Assembly (NCBI RefSeq): GCF_000600085.1
Contig: NZ_CP006821.1
Span: 744,001 to 808,000, forward strand
Reading direction: 5' to 3'
Source of the DNA: Helicobacter pylori oki112
Lineage (GTDB): Bacteria > Campylobacterota > Campylobacteria > Campylobacterales > Helicobacteraceae
DNA length: 64,000 nucleotides
This document shows, piece by piece, positions 26,436 through 35,127 of the stretch. How positions within the stretch are numbered: position 1 is the first letter of the stretch; the number at the start of each line of letters is the position of its first letter. Both the position numbers and the translations under genes were made by a program. The notes beneath the pieces were generated by a model. It ran no database searches, had not been told where the DNA came from, and saw only the letters and a program-made list of their open reading frames with translations.

Positions 26436-27122
26436 ATGGAACAAGAAATTTGCGTGATCAGTTTTAGCGGCGGGCAAGACAGCACCACTTTAGCCGTATG
26501 GGCGAAAAAGCGTTTTAAAAAAGTCTGTTTAGTGGGGTTTGATTACGCGCAAAAACACTCTGTGGAATTAGAATGCGCTCAAAAAATCGCTTCTCTTTTA
26601 CAACTCCCTTATGAAATCATCTCATTAGATTTTTTAGAGAATATCACCCACTCCGCGCTTTTTAAAAACTCTAACGATTTAATGGGGCATTCGCATGCGC
26701 AAAATAAAGATTTACCCAATTCTTTTGTGCCTAATCGTAACGCTATTTTTATCACCCTTTTGCATTCTTACGCGCAAAAAATAGGGGCCAGTAACATCGC
26801 TTTAGGGGTTTCGCAAGCGGATTTTAGCGGCTATCCGGATTGTAAAGAAGATTTTATTAAAAGCATTGAGCATGCCCTAAATTTAGGATCAAACACGGCG
26901 ATTAAAATCCTAACGCCTTTAATGTTTTTGAATAAAGCGCAAGAATTTCAAATGGCTAAAGATTTGGGCGTCTTGGATTTAGTCATCAAAGAAACGCACA
27001 CCTGCTATCAAGGAGAGCGAAAGATTTTGCATGCCTATGGTTATGGGTGTGATGAATGCCCGGCATGCCAGTTGAGAAAAAAAGGCTTTGAAGAGTTTCA
27101 AACTAAGATTTTGTTTCAATAA
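26436..27122 (+). CDS. queC: 7-cyano-7-deazaguanine synthase (queuosine pathway)
   Basis: ATP-dependent conversion of carboxy-deazaguanine to preQ0, on the route to queuosine in tRNA. The PP-loop [14 protein letters not shown] is at the N-terminus and the zinc site is in CYQG...[15 protein letters not shown] at the C-terminus. Three in-frame starts are close together (ATG 26430, TTG 26433, ATG 26436). The AAGGA at 26425-26429 leaves 6 bases before 26436 and none before 26430, so 26436 is chosen (228 residues). Convergent with oipA. Confidence 0.95.
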   Translation: MEQEICVISFSGGQDSTTLAVWAKKRFKKVCLVGFDYAQKHSVELECAQKIASLLQLPYEIISLDFLENITHSALFKNSNDLMGHSHAQNKDLPNSFVPNRNAIFITLLHSYAQKIGASNIALGVSQADFSGYPDCKEDFIKSIEHALNLGSNTAIKILTPLMFLNKAQEFQMAKDLGVLDLVIKETHTCYQGERKILHAYGYGCDECPACQLRKKGFEEFQTKILFQ

Positions 27123-27141
27123 AGTGTTGGTAAAAACACTC

Positions 27142-27190
27142 AAAAAGCATGTTTAAGACAAACAATCAAAGAGCGGTAAAAAGCATGTTT
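27142..27190. repeat. 13-bp direct repeat between queC and oipA
   Basis: AAAAAGCATGTTT occurs at 27142-27154 and again, exactly, at 27178-27190, the second copy touching the oipA stop region. No function assigned. It could support small deletions at the 3' end of oipA. Confidence 0.6.
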
Positions 27191-28107
27191 TAATGTTTAA
27201 AATTATATGTATAGTTAAGATAAACGCTCACCACTCTTTTATAATCCAATTTATCCCCATAATTATCGCTGTAGTAATTGACTTTAAAAGCTGGCACTTT
27301 AACCCCTAATTCCACGCTAGAACCTCCAAGATATATTTCATCGCCATAGCGATCAATATCGTATTCATCATTATTCCAACGAACGCCAAATTTTCCTTGC
27401 AACTGAAAAATCGTGTGGCTCTTGACTTGATTGAAAGGGGTGAGATTGTTGCTTGCAAACCAAGTGCTAGCCCCTATATCCATGCCAATCACAAGCCCTG
27501 AAGATTTTCTAAATACATGCCTTGATACTTTTTTTAATGTATTAGCGTCTAGCGTTCTGCCGGTCATATCTTTGTAAAATATAGAGAGCCCTTTTACCCT
27601 TCGTTCAACATATTTTTGGGACGCTCGCTTATCGTTAGTCCAATTAATGAGCAAATCCGTATTGAAACCATAGGGTAGAAAAACGATTAAACCGCTGCCA
27701 GGAACAGAACCAACGCCACCAAGTTGGTAACCGAAAAAAAGAGAGTGCCTAAACCCTATAATCCTTTTTTTACCCAAAAAATATTTATACCCAAAGCTGA
27801 GTTCGTTAAAAAGACCGCCCGATCCACCATTTCCTGCGAATCGGTTAGCGATCTTTGTTGAATCTTTCACTTTGTTTAAAGCGTTTTGCGCATCTCTTAT
27901 GGCTTTTGTGTTTTGTTGGGGGAATAATGAATTTTTTGCGTTATTGATCGCTTCATTTAAGGCGTTTTCTGCTGAAGCTTTTTCGCCGATGCTGCCTTGC
28001 CCTTTGATATAGCTTCCTTCTGCAAAATTTAAACCTAAATAAAATCCATTCCTTTCAGCGTGGAGCCAAAACGAGAGAGAAAGAGTTAGTAAGAGAGCTT
28101 TTTTCAT
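27190..28107 (-). CDS. oipA: Outer inflammatory protein OipA (HopH), phase on
   Basis: Hop-family outer-membrane adhesin linked to IL-8 induction. The 305-residue protein has a signal peptide (KKALLLTLSLSFWLHA, cut before ERNGFYLG), a variable middle region, and the Hop-family beta-barrel C-terminus ending VSVYLNYTYNFKH. The CT-rich tract in the signal sequence (28073-28085 on the minus strand) is in frame, so the full protein is predicted. The imperfect tract, with a TTT break, has few CT copies and should be less slippery than long Western-type tracts. Convergent with queC; 193 bases separate it from the lipoprotein gene. Confidence 0.95.
   Translation of the reverse strand: MKKALLLTLSLSFWLHAERNGFYLGLNFAEGSYIKGQGSIGEKASAENALNEAINNAKNSLFPQQNTKAIRDAQNALNKVKDSTKIANRFAGNGGSGGLFNELSFGYKYFLGKKRIIGFRHSLFFGYQLGGVGSVPGSGLIVFLPYGFNTDLLINWTNDKRASQKYVERRVKGLSIFYKDMTGRTLDANTLKKVSRHVFRKSSGLVIGMDIGASTWFASNNLTPFNQVKSHTIFQLQGKFGVRWNNDEYDIDRYGDEIYLGGSSVELGVKVPAFKVNYYSDNYGDKLDYKRVVSVYLNYTYNFKH
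28073..28085 (-). repeat. CT-repeat switch in the oipA signal peptide (on)
   Basis: Minus-strand CTCTTTCTCTCTC at codons 9-12 of oipA. Changes of one or two CT units shift the frame. The present length encodes TLSLSFW and leaves the gene on. Confidence 0.92.
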
Positions 28108-28300
28108 GATTTTTCTTTATTTTTCTTTGGTTTAAGATTTGATGTTATGACTAGGTATTTTATCATAAAAATAAGATTTTAGTGATTGGGTTTTAATGAA
28201 AAACACAATTAAAATAATAAAATAGCCACAAAACCACCGCTTAATCAACATTAAATCAAAAACATGTTAATCTTTAGTTATTTTTAAATTAGGAAGTCCC

Positions 28301-28753
28301 ATGCATCAAAACAATAAAACTTTTTTACCCAACCAATCCGCTCATCTTTCTAAAATCGTTCTTTTTTTAAACACCGGCTTTTTAGCCTATCTGTTAAGCG
28401 CTTGTGGGGCGAATGTACCCATAGAAGAAGTGCTAGTTAAAGATCCTAAAGAGACTAAAGCCCAAGAAGTCGCCAGAGAAGAAAAGGCCATCCAGCAAGA
28501 AAACGCCACTATTGATGCACGCACCACGCCTTTAATCAATCGTTTCACTAATTATAACGCTTATGGCTCTTTAAACGGCTTCTACAATTCAGTGGATAAT
28601 CTCAATTCGCCCATGCAAAACGGGATGTATGGAGGCTATTACATGCCCTATTATTACATGCCCTATGGTTTCATGCCTTATGGGTCAGGTCTTATGCCTT
28701 ATGGGCCTTATGGGTATGGAGCGCCTGGATACTTCCCTTACGTTTTTTATTGA
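28301..28753 (+). CDS. Putative lipoprotein with Tyr/Met/Pro/Gly-rich tail
   Basis: A 150-residue protein of unknown function. After a polar N-terminus there is a hydrophobic stretch (KIVLFLNTGFLAYLLSAC) ending in the lipobox LLSAC at about residues 31-35, so Cys35 is likely lipidated. A charged helical segment follows (KETKAQEVAREEKAIQQE). The last 40 residues are almost only Y, M, P, G and F, with repeated MPYG/MPYY units (YMPYYYMPYGFMPYG). Upstream lies AGGAAG close before the ATG. The tail looks like a surface or aggregation-prone low-complexity segment. Position corresponds to HP0637. Confidence 0.82.
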   Translation: MHQNNKTFLPNQSAHLSKIVLFLNTGFLAYLLSACGANVPIEEVLVKDPKETKAQEVAREEKAIQQENATIDARTTPLINRFTNYNAYGSLNGFYNSVDNLNSPMQNGMYGGYYMPYYYMPYGFMPYGSGLMPYGPYGYGAPGYFPYVFY

Positions 28754-28889
28754 TTAGCTTAAAACAGCTTGCGCTAAACAATAAGCGTGTTGGCGTTTTC
28801 ATATTAACGCCCTTATATTTTCTAATGGTTATTTCTAACATGCTATGGTGGTGTGATAGAAAAAGACTATATTAAGAGGAGATATTCTT

Positions 28890-29303
28890 ATGCGTATAGT
28901 TAGAAATTTATTTCTTGTATCGCTTGTGGCTTATAGTAGCGCGTTCGCAGTGGATTTAGAAACCGAGACTAAAAGCGAAAAAAAAAGCAGTAAAAAGTTT
29001 TACAAACTCCATAAAAACCATGGATTAAAAACCGAGGCTAAAAACGACAAAAAGCTTTATGATTTCACTAAAAATAGTGCTTTAGAAGGCATAGATTTAG
29101 AAAAAAGCCCTAGCCTTGAAAGCCATAAAAAAAGCGACAAAAAGTTTTACAAGCAACTCGCTAAAAACAATATCGCCGAAGGGGTGAGCGTGCCGATTGT
29201 TAATTTCAATAAAGCTCTGTCTTTTGGGCCTTATTTTGAAAGGACTAAAAGCAAAAAAACCCAATACATGGACGGCGGGTTGATGATGCACATCCGCTTT
29301 TAA
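28890..29303 (+). CDS. Small basic secreted protein with repeated KK-F/L-Y units
   Basis: A 137-residue protein with a clear signal peptide (NLFLVSLVAYSSAFA, cut before VDLETE). The mature part is Lys-rich with a unit occurring three times: KSSKKFYKLHKNHG, KNDKKLYDFTKNSA and KSDKKFYKQLAKNN. It ends in an ordered-looking segment (FNKALSFGPYFERTKS...GLMMHIRF). A good AAGAGGAG is 9 bases before the ATG. Function unknown; probably periplasmic or surface associated. Convergent with the hyd operon, 4 bases apart. Confidence 0.8.
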   Translation: MRIVRNLFLVSLVAYSSAFAVDLETETKSEKKSSKKFYKLHKNHGLKTEAKNDKKLYDFTKNSALEGIDLEKSPSLESHKKSDKKFYKQLAKNNIAEGVSVPIVNFNKALSFGPYFERTKSKKTQYMDGGLMMHIRF

Positions 29304-29307
29304 GCCC

Positions 29308-30846
29308 TTATTCATAATCCAAAAACGCATGTGCTTTAAGAGCAAGGGTTTTAGGGAAATACCGCACAAACAAATCCAAGAACACTTTCTCGCCAAAGAA
29401 ATCCCCAGCGATCGTTACTTCTTGGACACTAAAATTTTGTGCGTTATCCCAAATGAAATTCCCTAAAAACTCCGCTAAAGAATCCAAAATCCCCAAACTC
29501 AAGATTTCATTTTCCACGCCTGCGAGCCTGAAACTCATCGCACTGTGCATGATCTTTGAAAAGTTTAAAGCCATTTTGAAAGAGTCGTCTTTAAGGATTT
29601 TATAATCAATCCTAGGGCCTTTAGGGCGTAAGCATTCTTTAGCCAAAGGAATAACGCTCTGTGCGCAAAAATCCTCGCTATAACCCAAAACAAACCCTAA
29701 AATGCGAAAAAAATCCAATAAATTCGCACCCCCTAGATTGTATTTAGAAAGCTCTACAATGCGCGCGTAAAAATCAGGGAATTTAGTAGCGTAGTTTTGT
29801 AGCATTCTGGAGGCTTTTTCATCTTGTTTGAGGAGATTAAATATTTGATTGAAATCAAAACTAACGCTTAAAAGCGTTTTTAAAGAACCATTAGCATGCA
29901 ATAACAACCTTGTAGGGCGCTTGAAACTGAGATACAAAACGATAGAATGCGGCGTTTCTTTTAAAAACTCTAGCTCATCTTTAAAAGCAATGGCAGAAAG
30001 ATGGTTTTCCAACACGAATTTTTTAGTAGGCGTGATCAAGCGTTTAGGGGTTTTAAAAAGCGCTTCATAATACAAAAGCGCTTCTTGCGGATCATTTGCA
30101 TGGATAAAAACAAATTCTATCCCCTCATCTTGTAAAATATGACACAATAAATTCAATATGGGGTCATAGGGTAGTTGGACTATGATTTCATCGTTTTTAA
30201 AAGTGTCCTTAAACACGCTTTTTAATGGGGCTTTGATGGAGGGTTTTTCCAAACTAGCCAAATATTTAGCGTCCTCTAAAGGCAGTTTAGTGCAGCTCAA
30301 AATGCTAGAAAGATCGCTAAAAATAACGCTTGGAGAGGGATTTTTTAAAGAAAGGGATAATGCTCCTCTAGAAGTGAAAATAGGGATAAAATCCTGTGTT
30401 TTAAGCATCTCTTTTAATTGCGTTAAGCAATCTATAAGCTCTTTAGGGCTATGGATTATAGCCCCCTTAAAAGCGGTGTTTTTGACAAAACCCAACGCAT
30501 TGGCATACAAAGACGCATTTTTGTCTAAAAAATCTTGATGCTCTTTAGCGTTCATAAAAAGGGGCTTTGAAAGGCTTGTTGCTTGGAAAAGATTTTCATC
30601 TAAAGGCTCTGTGATTTCCTTTAAAGACAAAAAGCTAAAATCTAAAGAAAAGGGCAAGATCTCGCTTAATTTTTGTGCGAACTCTAAGGTGGTTTCAGCG
30701 CTCGCTTGGAGATAGAAAGAAGTCGTATTATCCTTATAAACGCTATAAAAACACGCTTGCAAATGGAGTGCCATTTGCTCTAAAAGGGGCGTAAAATTCA
30801 GACTTGTTTCTTCATTAGCGCATTTAAAAAGAAAAACAAACGCCAA
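29308..30846 (-). CDS. hydE: Hydrogenase accessory protein HydE (HypF-related)
   Basis: A 512-residue cytoplasmic protein, last gene of the hyd operon, one base after hydD. Its position and size match HydE of the Wolinella/Helicobacter hydrogenase operons, which is needed for hydrogenase activity. The C-terminal half has segments reminiscent of the HypF carbamoyltransferase/Kae1-like domain (KYNLGGANLLDFFRILGF, FRLAGVENEILSLGILDSL, VTIAGDFFGEKVFLDL), but the N-terminal acylphosphatase and zinc fingers of HypF are not seen. The exact reaction is not known to me. Confidence 0.82.
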   Translation of the reverse strand: MAFVFLFKCANEETSLNFTPLLEQMALHLQACFYSVYKDNTTSFYLQASAETTLEFAQKLSEILPFSLDFSFLSLKEITEPLDENLFQATSLSKPLFMNAKEHQDFLDKNASLYANALGFVKNTAFKGAIIHSPKELIDCLTQLKEMLKTQDFIPIFTSRGALSLSLKNPSPSVIFSDLSSILSCTKLPLEDAKYLASLEKPSIKAPLKSVFKDTFKNDEIIVQLPYDPILNLLCHILQDEGIEFVFIHANDPQEALLYYEALFKTPKRLITPTKKFVLENHLSAIAFKDELEFLKETPHSIVLYLSFKRPTRLLLHANGSLKTLLSVSFDFNQIFNLLKQDEKASRMLQNYATKFPDFYARIVELSKYNLGGANLLDFFRILGFVLGYSEDFCAQSVIPLAKECLRPKGPRIDYKILKDDSFKMALNFSKIMHSAMSFRLAGVENEILSLGILDSLAEFLGNFIWDNAQNFSVQEVTIAGDFFGEKVFLDLFVRYFPKTLALKAHAFLDYE

Positions 30847-30847
30847 T

Positions 30848-31384
30848 TCAAAAACCCTTATAAGAGAGTTCAGCGATACACTCTAAAGCGATATGATCGG
30901 TGCGTTGCATTTGAACTCCCCATGCGTTGAGTTGGGTTTCTATGGCTTTTAAGGCTGTTTCTAAAGCGTTTAAAATTTCGCTTGAAAGCTTGAAAGTGGT
31001 CTCGCTCCCTATCACAAAAGGCACAAGCCCCACGATAAAAGTTTTAGGCAAATCCCCTAAAAACTCCGTGAGCCTTAAAGTGTGTAGCATTTCCACTTCA
31101 TGCGCGCTCCCAGCCCATGTGATTTCTTTAGGGGCGTCCTTAAAATCAAAAGCATAAACCGATCCTATTTCAACGCCTTTAGCGCTCACGCAATCCAAAA
31201 TCAAAACCTTTTCATACGAAGTGATCAAAGGAATGAGTTGCTGAGCCATAGTCCCCCCATCTATAATATCCACGCTAGGGAAAAAAGAAAAATTTCTTTT
31301 GAGATAGTGGGCTAGATGCACCCCAATGCCTTCATCGCCAAAAAGGATATTGCCAATGCCTAGAATTAGGATTTTTTGACTCAT
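30848..31384 (-). CDS. hydD: Hydrogenase maturation endopeptidase HydD
   Basis: M52/HyaD-type peptidase of 178 residues that removes the C-terminal extension of the large subunit HydB after nickel insertion. The N-terminus LILGIGNILFGDEGIGVHLAHYL carries the nickel-sensing Glu and Asp, with VDIIDGGTMAQQLIPLI next and the conserved GSAHEVEM His in the middle. Overlaps hydC as ATGA. Its substrate HydB here keeps the cleavable tail. Confidence 0.95.
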   Translation of the reverse strand: MSQKILILGIGNILFGDEGIGVHLAHYLKRNFSFFPSVDIIDGGTMAQQLIPLITSYEKVLILDCVSAKGVEIGSVYAFDFKDAPKEITWAGSAHEVEMLHTLRLTEFLGDLPKTFIVGLVPFVIGSETTFKLSSEILNALETALKAIETQLNAWGVQMQRTDHIALECIAELSYKGF

Positions 31385-32055
31385 TCTTTGGTATAACCAT
31401 AGCCATTAATCATAGAATCCGCCCCCGAACTTTCATACCTGATAGAATGGAAAAACACCATATAAACATGCACAGGGACAAACAAAATAATCCCCCAAGT
31501 CGCTAAGTGGTGGATGAAACGAACATTCGCTAACCCCCCACAAAGCGCTTCAAACCACTTAAAAGCGCTTCCTAAAAACGCTCCAAGCCCCGCATGATAG
31601 ACATTATAATACAGCACCACCCCGCTCAAACTCATCAACACTATCAAAACAACCAAAGTGGAATAAGCCACGAGTTGGATAGGGTTATACGCTCCTTTAG
31701 TGTGGGTTTTTCCGCTGATAAGAAAATACGCTTTCATCTGATCGATCCAGGCTTTTGGGCTTAAAAGTTGGCTAAAACTCCTGCGTTCCATCAAGCTTTC
31801 TTTAGTGAAAAAAAGATAGGTTCTAAAGATTAAGGCACTAATGAGCAAAAACCCAAACATGACATGAAAAGAGCGCACATAAGCTTGTAAAAGATACACC
31901 CCTTTATAAAAGCTGGAATTAGGCTGCAAAAAAGGGTAAGCGATGTAAAACCCTGTAGCGATTAAAGCGAAAATACTCAAAGCCCTAACCCAATGGAAAA
32001 AGCGCACAAAACCGGAATATTCTTTGTGTAAAACGACCTTATTCATTTTATCCAT
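31381..32055 (-). CDS. hydC: [NiFe]-hydrogenase cytochrome b subunit HydC
   Basis: Di-haem membrane anchor of 224 residues that passes electrons from HydA to menaquinone. Four hydrophobic segments are visible (about 20-40, 65-85, 130-150, 185-208) with haem-ligand His in RFFHWVRALSIF, FHVMFGFLL and HHLATWGIILFVPVHVYMVFFHSIRYES. Sits between hydB and hydD in the operon with short spacing. Menaquinone would come from the mqn pathway. Confidence 0.95.
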   Translation of the reverse strand: MDKMNKVVLHKEYSGFVRFFHWVRALSIFALIATGFYIAYPFLQPNSSFYKGVYLLQAYVRSFHVMFGFLLISALIFRTYLFFTKESLMERRSFSQLLSPKAWIDQMKAYFLISGKTHTKGAYNPIQLVAYSTLVVLIVLMSLSGVVLYYNVYHAGLGAFLGSAFKWFEALCGGLANVRFIHHLATWGIILFVPVHVYMVFFHSIRYESSGADSMINGYGYTKE

Positions 32056-32067
32056 GCGTAACCCTTT

Positions 32068-33804
32068 TTAGAATTTAGCGAAATTAGGCTCTACTTTAAA
32101 CTCGTTTAAAGACTGCCCTTTAAAATCCATCACATGCACAGAACATGCAATGCATGGGTCAAAAGAATGGATAGTCCTAATGATTTCTAAAGGCTGGGTT
32201 AAATCAGCGATTTTAGTGCCAATCAAGCTCATTTCATAAGCCCCCCTTTGATTTTTAGAATCTCTAGGCCCCGCATTCCAAGTAGAAGGCACCACCGCTT
32301 GATAATTTTCCACCACGCCGTTTTTAATACGCACCCAATGGCTTAGCATGCCCCTTGGCACTTGACCAATGTAGCGCCCTTTATATTCTTGATTTTTATC
32401 AATATGATAAGGAGCGCAAGTGCTCTGATCGCTTTTTAGATTTTCCACTAACGCATCAAACGCCAAAAGGCCATTATCAGCGATTGTCTTAGCTTCAATA
32501 CACCTTGCAGCTGTGCGTCCAAGCGTTGAAAACAACGCCTCTAAAGGCAGTTTAGTGTCTTTTAAAAACTTAGTAGCCACTTCAGTAACATAAGGGTTTT
32601 TCGCCGCTAAACCTACCACTACGGAACTTAAAGGGCCTACTTCCATGGGCTTACTATCGTATCTGGGCGATTTGATCCAAGAATATTTATTTTTAGTGTC
32701 AAGCACTTTAGCAGGGATTATTTTATTTTCAATCCCCACGCTCTCGCCGTCTTTTAAACCGGTATAATGCGGATTCGTTTGCCCGTCATAAGGGTGGAGT
32801 TGCACTTCTTTAGTGTCTTCGTATTGATACCAAGAATGCGTAACTTCTTCTTTAATCAAACTCTCATCAATGGGGTGCAGTTTAGAAATATCCCCATCAA
32901 GCACCACCCCACTACTCAAAAGGTATTTATCCCTCCCAAGCAACACTTCTTCATAAGCGATAAAATTCCTTAAGCCACAGCCTTTAATAACGGATGGTTC
33001 GTTAGCGAACATTTCGCCCGCCATCACCAAATCAGGGTAGTAAGCATGGTTGATAAAATTGGCCACCACTTCAAACTTGCTCTTCCATTCAGCCAATCTT
33101 GTCGGATCCAATATATCCATAACACTCGTAACACCCCCCACCGTTAGGCTTTGTGGGTGAGGCTGTTTGGCCCCAAAAATAGCGGTCATTTTCGCCGCTT
33201 CCCTTTGGATTTCTAAAAGCTTGAGATAGTGGCTTAAGACGATTAAATTTTGCTCTGGGCTTAAACGATAGGTTTTATGCCCGTAATAGCCGTTACTGAA
33301 AGGCCCCAAAGATCCACCTTTAGCGAAATCGCTCAAGCGTTTTTGAACCGCTTTTAATTCACCGGCACCGGTATTAATGGGATAAGGGCTGTATTTGAAA
33401 GAAAGTTTTGCCGCTTCAAAAGGATCGGCTTTTAAAGCGCTCATAATATCGCACCAATCAAGCCCATGCAAAGTATAGAAATGCACCACATGATCGTGAA
33501 AAAGCAACGCCATGTTCATCAAAGATCGCACCAATTGCGCGTTTAATGGGGGGGTAATGCCTAGAGCGTTTTCTACCGCCGTGATACCAGCCTTATAATG
33601 CGAATAAGTGCATACCCCGCAAATCCTTTGAGCGATGAAGCCTGCATCTCGTGGGTCTCTGCCTTTAATGATCGTCTCTAGCCCCCTAAAAAGCGTAGAA
33701 GAAGAAAATGCATCAGTGATCACATTATCATCATCTACGATCACTTCAATCCTTAAATGCCCCTCAATCCTAGTGATAGGATCGACTACGATTTTTTTTG
33801 ACAT
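32068..33804 (-). CDS. hydB: [NiFe]-hydrogenase large subunit HydB
   Basis: Catalytic subunit of the membrane-bound uptake hydrogenase that lets H. pylori use H2 as an energy source. The four nickel-iron cysteines are in RICGVC (residues 60-65) and DPCIACSVH (549-557). The 21-residue tail after His557 (beginning VMDFKGQ) is the extension removed by HydD. The 578-residue length is normal. It follows hydA by 9 bases. Confidence 0.98.
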   Translation of the reverse strand: MSKKIVVDPITRIEGHLRIEVIVDDDNVITDAFSSSTLFRGLETIIKGRDPRDAGFIAQRICGVCTYSHYKAGITAVENALGITPPLNAQLVRSLMNMALLFHDHVVHFYTLHGLDWCDIMSALKADPFEAAKLSFKYSPYPINTGAGELKAVQKRLSDFAKGGSLGPFSNGYYGHKTYRLSPEQNLIVLSHYLKLLEIQREAAKMTAIFGAKQPHPQSLTVGGVTSVMDILDPTRLAEWKSKFEVVANFINHAYYPDLVMAGEMFANEPSVIKGCGLRNFIAYEEVLLGRDKYLLSSGVVLDGDISKLHPIDESLIKEEVTHSWYQYEDTKEVQLHPYDGQTNPHYTGLKDGESVGIENKIIPAKVLDTKNKYSWIKSPRYDSKPMEVGPLSSVVVGLAAKNPYVTEVATKFLKDTKLPLEALFSTLGRTAARCIEAKTIADNGLLAFDALVENLKSDQSTCAPYHIDKNQEYKGRYIGQVPRGMLSHWVRIKNGVVENYQAVVPSTWNAGPRDSKNQRGAYEMSLIGTKIADLTQPLEIIRTIHSFDPCIACSVHVMDFKGQSLNEFKVEPNFAKF

Positions 33805-33813
33805 GTTAATCCC

Positions 33814-34968
33814 TTACTCTTTGTTTTTGATCGCTTTAGAAAGGAGCGCATGCGCAACAATGCCAATAGCGGTTGCACTGAGTAAAGTCGTGCCGACTTT
33901 ATCGGCCACTTTATCAGCCCCTAATCCGTCAAAGGCGGTTTTAATGGAACGATTCGCTAAAGGCTCTTCAAAAGGACTCATCGTATCCCAAAAATTAGGC
34001 TCAGAACACCCTATGCACCCATGCCCTGCACCTATGGGCCAAGAAGTGTGTGAATTGAAACGGAGTTTGGAGCAATTGTTGAAAGTGTAAGGCCCTTTAC
34101 AGCCCATTTTATACAAACAAAAGCCCCTTTTAGCGTTTTCATCGCCAAAATGTTCCACAAATTCGCCCGCATCAAAATGCCCTCTCCTTTCGCACAAATC
34201 ATGAATCCTGTTCCCATAAGCCCAAGAGGGGCGGTTATACGCATCAAGTTTAGGGAGAGCCCCAAACATCAAGTAATAAAGCACGTTGCCCACGATATTT
34301 TTTTCACTAGGCGGGCAACCAGGAACATTGATCACGGGTTTATCAATGATTTTGTGTAAGGGTTGCGCGTTAGAGGGGTTAGGGTAAGCCGCTTGCACGC
34401 CCCCAAAACTTGAGCATGTGCCTATGGCAAAAATAGCGGCTGCGTATTGGGCGGCTTTCCTGCACTCTTCAGCCCCCGTTTCAGCGTTTGGGCCTTGAGT
34501 GAGAAAGTATTCTGTGCCTTGGGGGATACCCCCTTCTACCATTAAAATGTAATTGTTTTTATGCTTTTCTATGGCGTCATGCAAGCTTTTTTCGGCTTGA
34601 AAACCGCTCGCTACCATAATGGTCTCATGGTATTCTAGGTTGATGTAATCAAAGATAATGCTATCAATGGTGGGGTCTGCGCTCCTTAACAAGCTCTCGC
34701 TGCAACCGGTGCATTCTGCCATGTGCAACCAAATCACAGGCAACCTGTTAGCCACTTCTACCGCTTTTAAAGTCAAGGGAGCAAAACTAGCCGGCAAAGC
34801 TAGAGTCGTGCTCATCATGCCCGCCCACTTCAATAAATCGCGCCTAGAAATGCCCGCCCCCTTAAACTCGTCTTGCAAGTTTTTATGCTCGTTGTGAGCG
34901 TTAAACGAACTGACTATCTCAAGGCGTTCTTCAATCTTTTGATAGGTCTTTTTTTCATCGTAGAACAT
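33814..34968 (-). CDS. hydA: [NiFe]-hydrogenase small subunit HydA
   Basis: Iron-sulfur subunit with three clusters. A long twin-arginine signal (SRRDLLKWAGMMSTTLALPA, from about residue 44) exports the folded HydA-HydB pair. Cluster cysteines are in HMAECTGCSESLLRS, GTCSSFGG, NVPGCPPS and the C-terminal CLYKMGCKGP ... CIGCSEPNFWD. A hydrophobic C-terminal helix anchors it. The ATG at 34968 is preferred to a GTG two codons upstream, because TAAGGAG sits 5 bases before the ATG and the GTG overlaps it. First gene of the hydABCDE operon. Divergent from mdaB with 159 bases between. Confidence 0.97.
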   Translation of the reverse strand: MFYDEKKTYQKIEERLEIVSSFNAHNEHKNLQDEFKGAGISRRDLLKWAGMMSTTLALPASFAPLTLKAVEVANRLPVIWLHMAECTGCSESLLRSADPTIDSIIFDYINLEYHETIMVASGFQAEKSLHDAIEKHKNNYILMVEGGIPQGTEYFLTQGPNAETGAEECRKAAQYAAAIFAIGTCSSFGGVQAAYPNPSNAQPLHKIIDKPVINVPGCPPSEKNIVGNVLYYLMFGALPKLDAYNRPSWAYGNRIHDLCERRGHFDAGEFVEHFGDENAKRGFCLYKMGCKGPYTFNNCSKLRFNSHTSWPIGAGHGCIGCSEPNFWDTMSPFEEPLANRSIKTAFDGLGADKVADKVGTTLLSATAIGIVAHALLSKAIKNKE

Positions 34969-35127
34969 GACCACTCCTTAATTAGAAATTTTCATTATCT
35001 TAACATAATAAAAATAATGTAGTGGCAATTGATTGTTTTTTAGTTTTTATTGAGATTGAGGGAATTTCTTTAATATTAAGTTTCATTTGGATAGAATTCC
35101 CACTTATTTTATTAAAAAAGGAACAAA
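34969..35127. promoter_or_regulatory. Divergent promoter region hydA / mdaB
   Basis: A 159-base AT-rich region. Toward mdaB, TAGAAT at 35092-35097 is a plausible -10 box, followed by AAGGA before the ATG. Toward hydA, the minus strand has TAAGATAATG about 30 bases before the ribosome site TAAGGAG, a possible -10. No operator can be defined by eye. Confidence 0.55.

Noticed and set aside
27121..27141. Hairpin AGTGTT...AACACT after queC as a terminator
   Set aside because: Stem of six with no T-run following; too weak to call.
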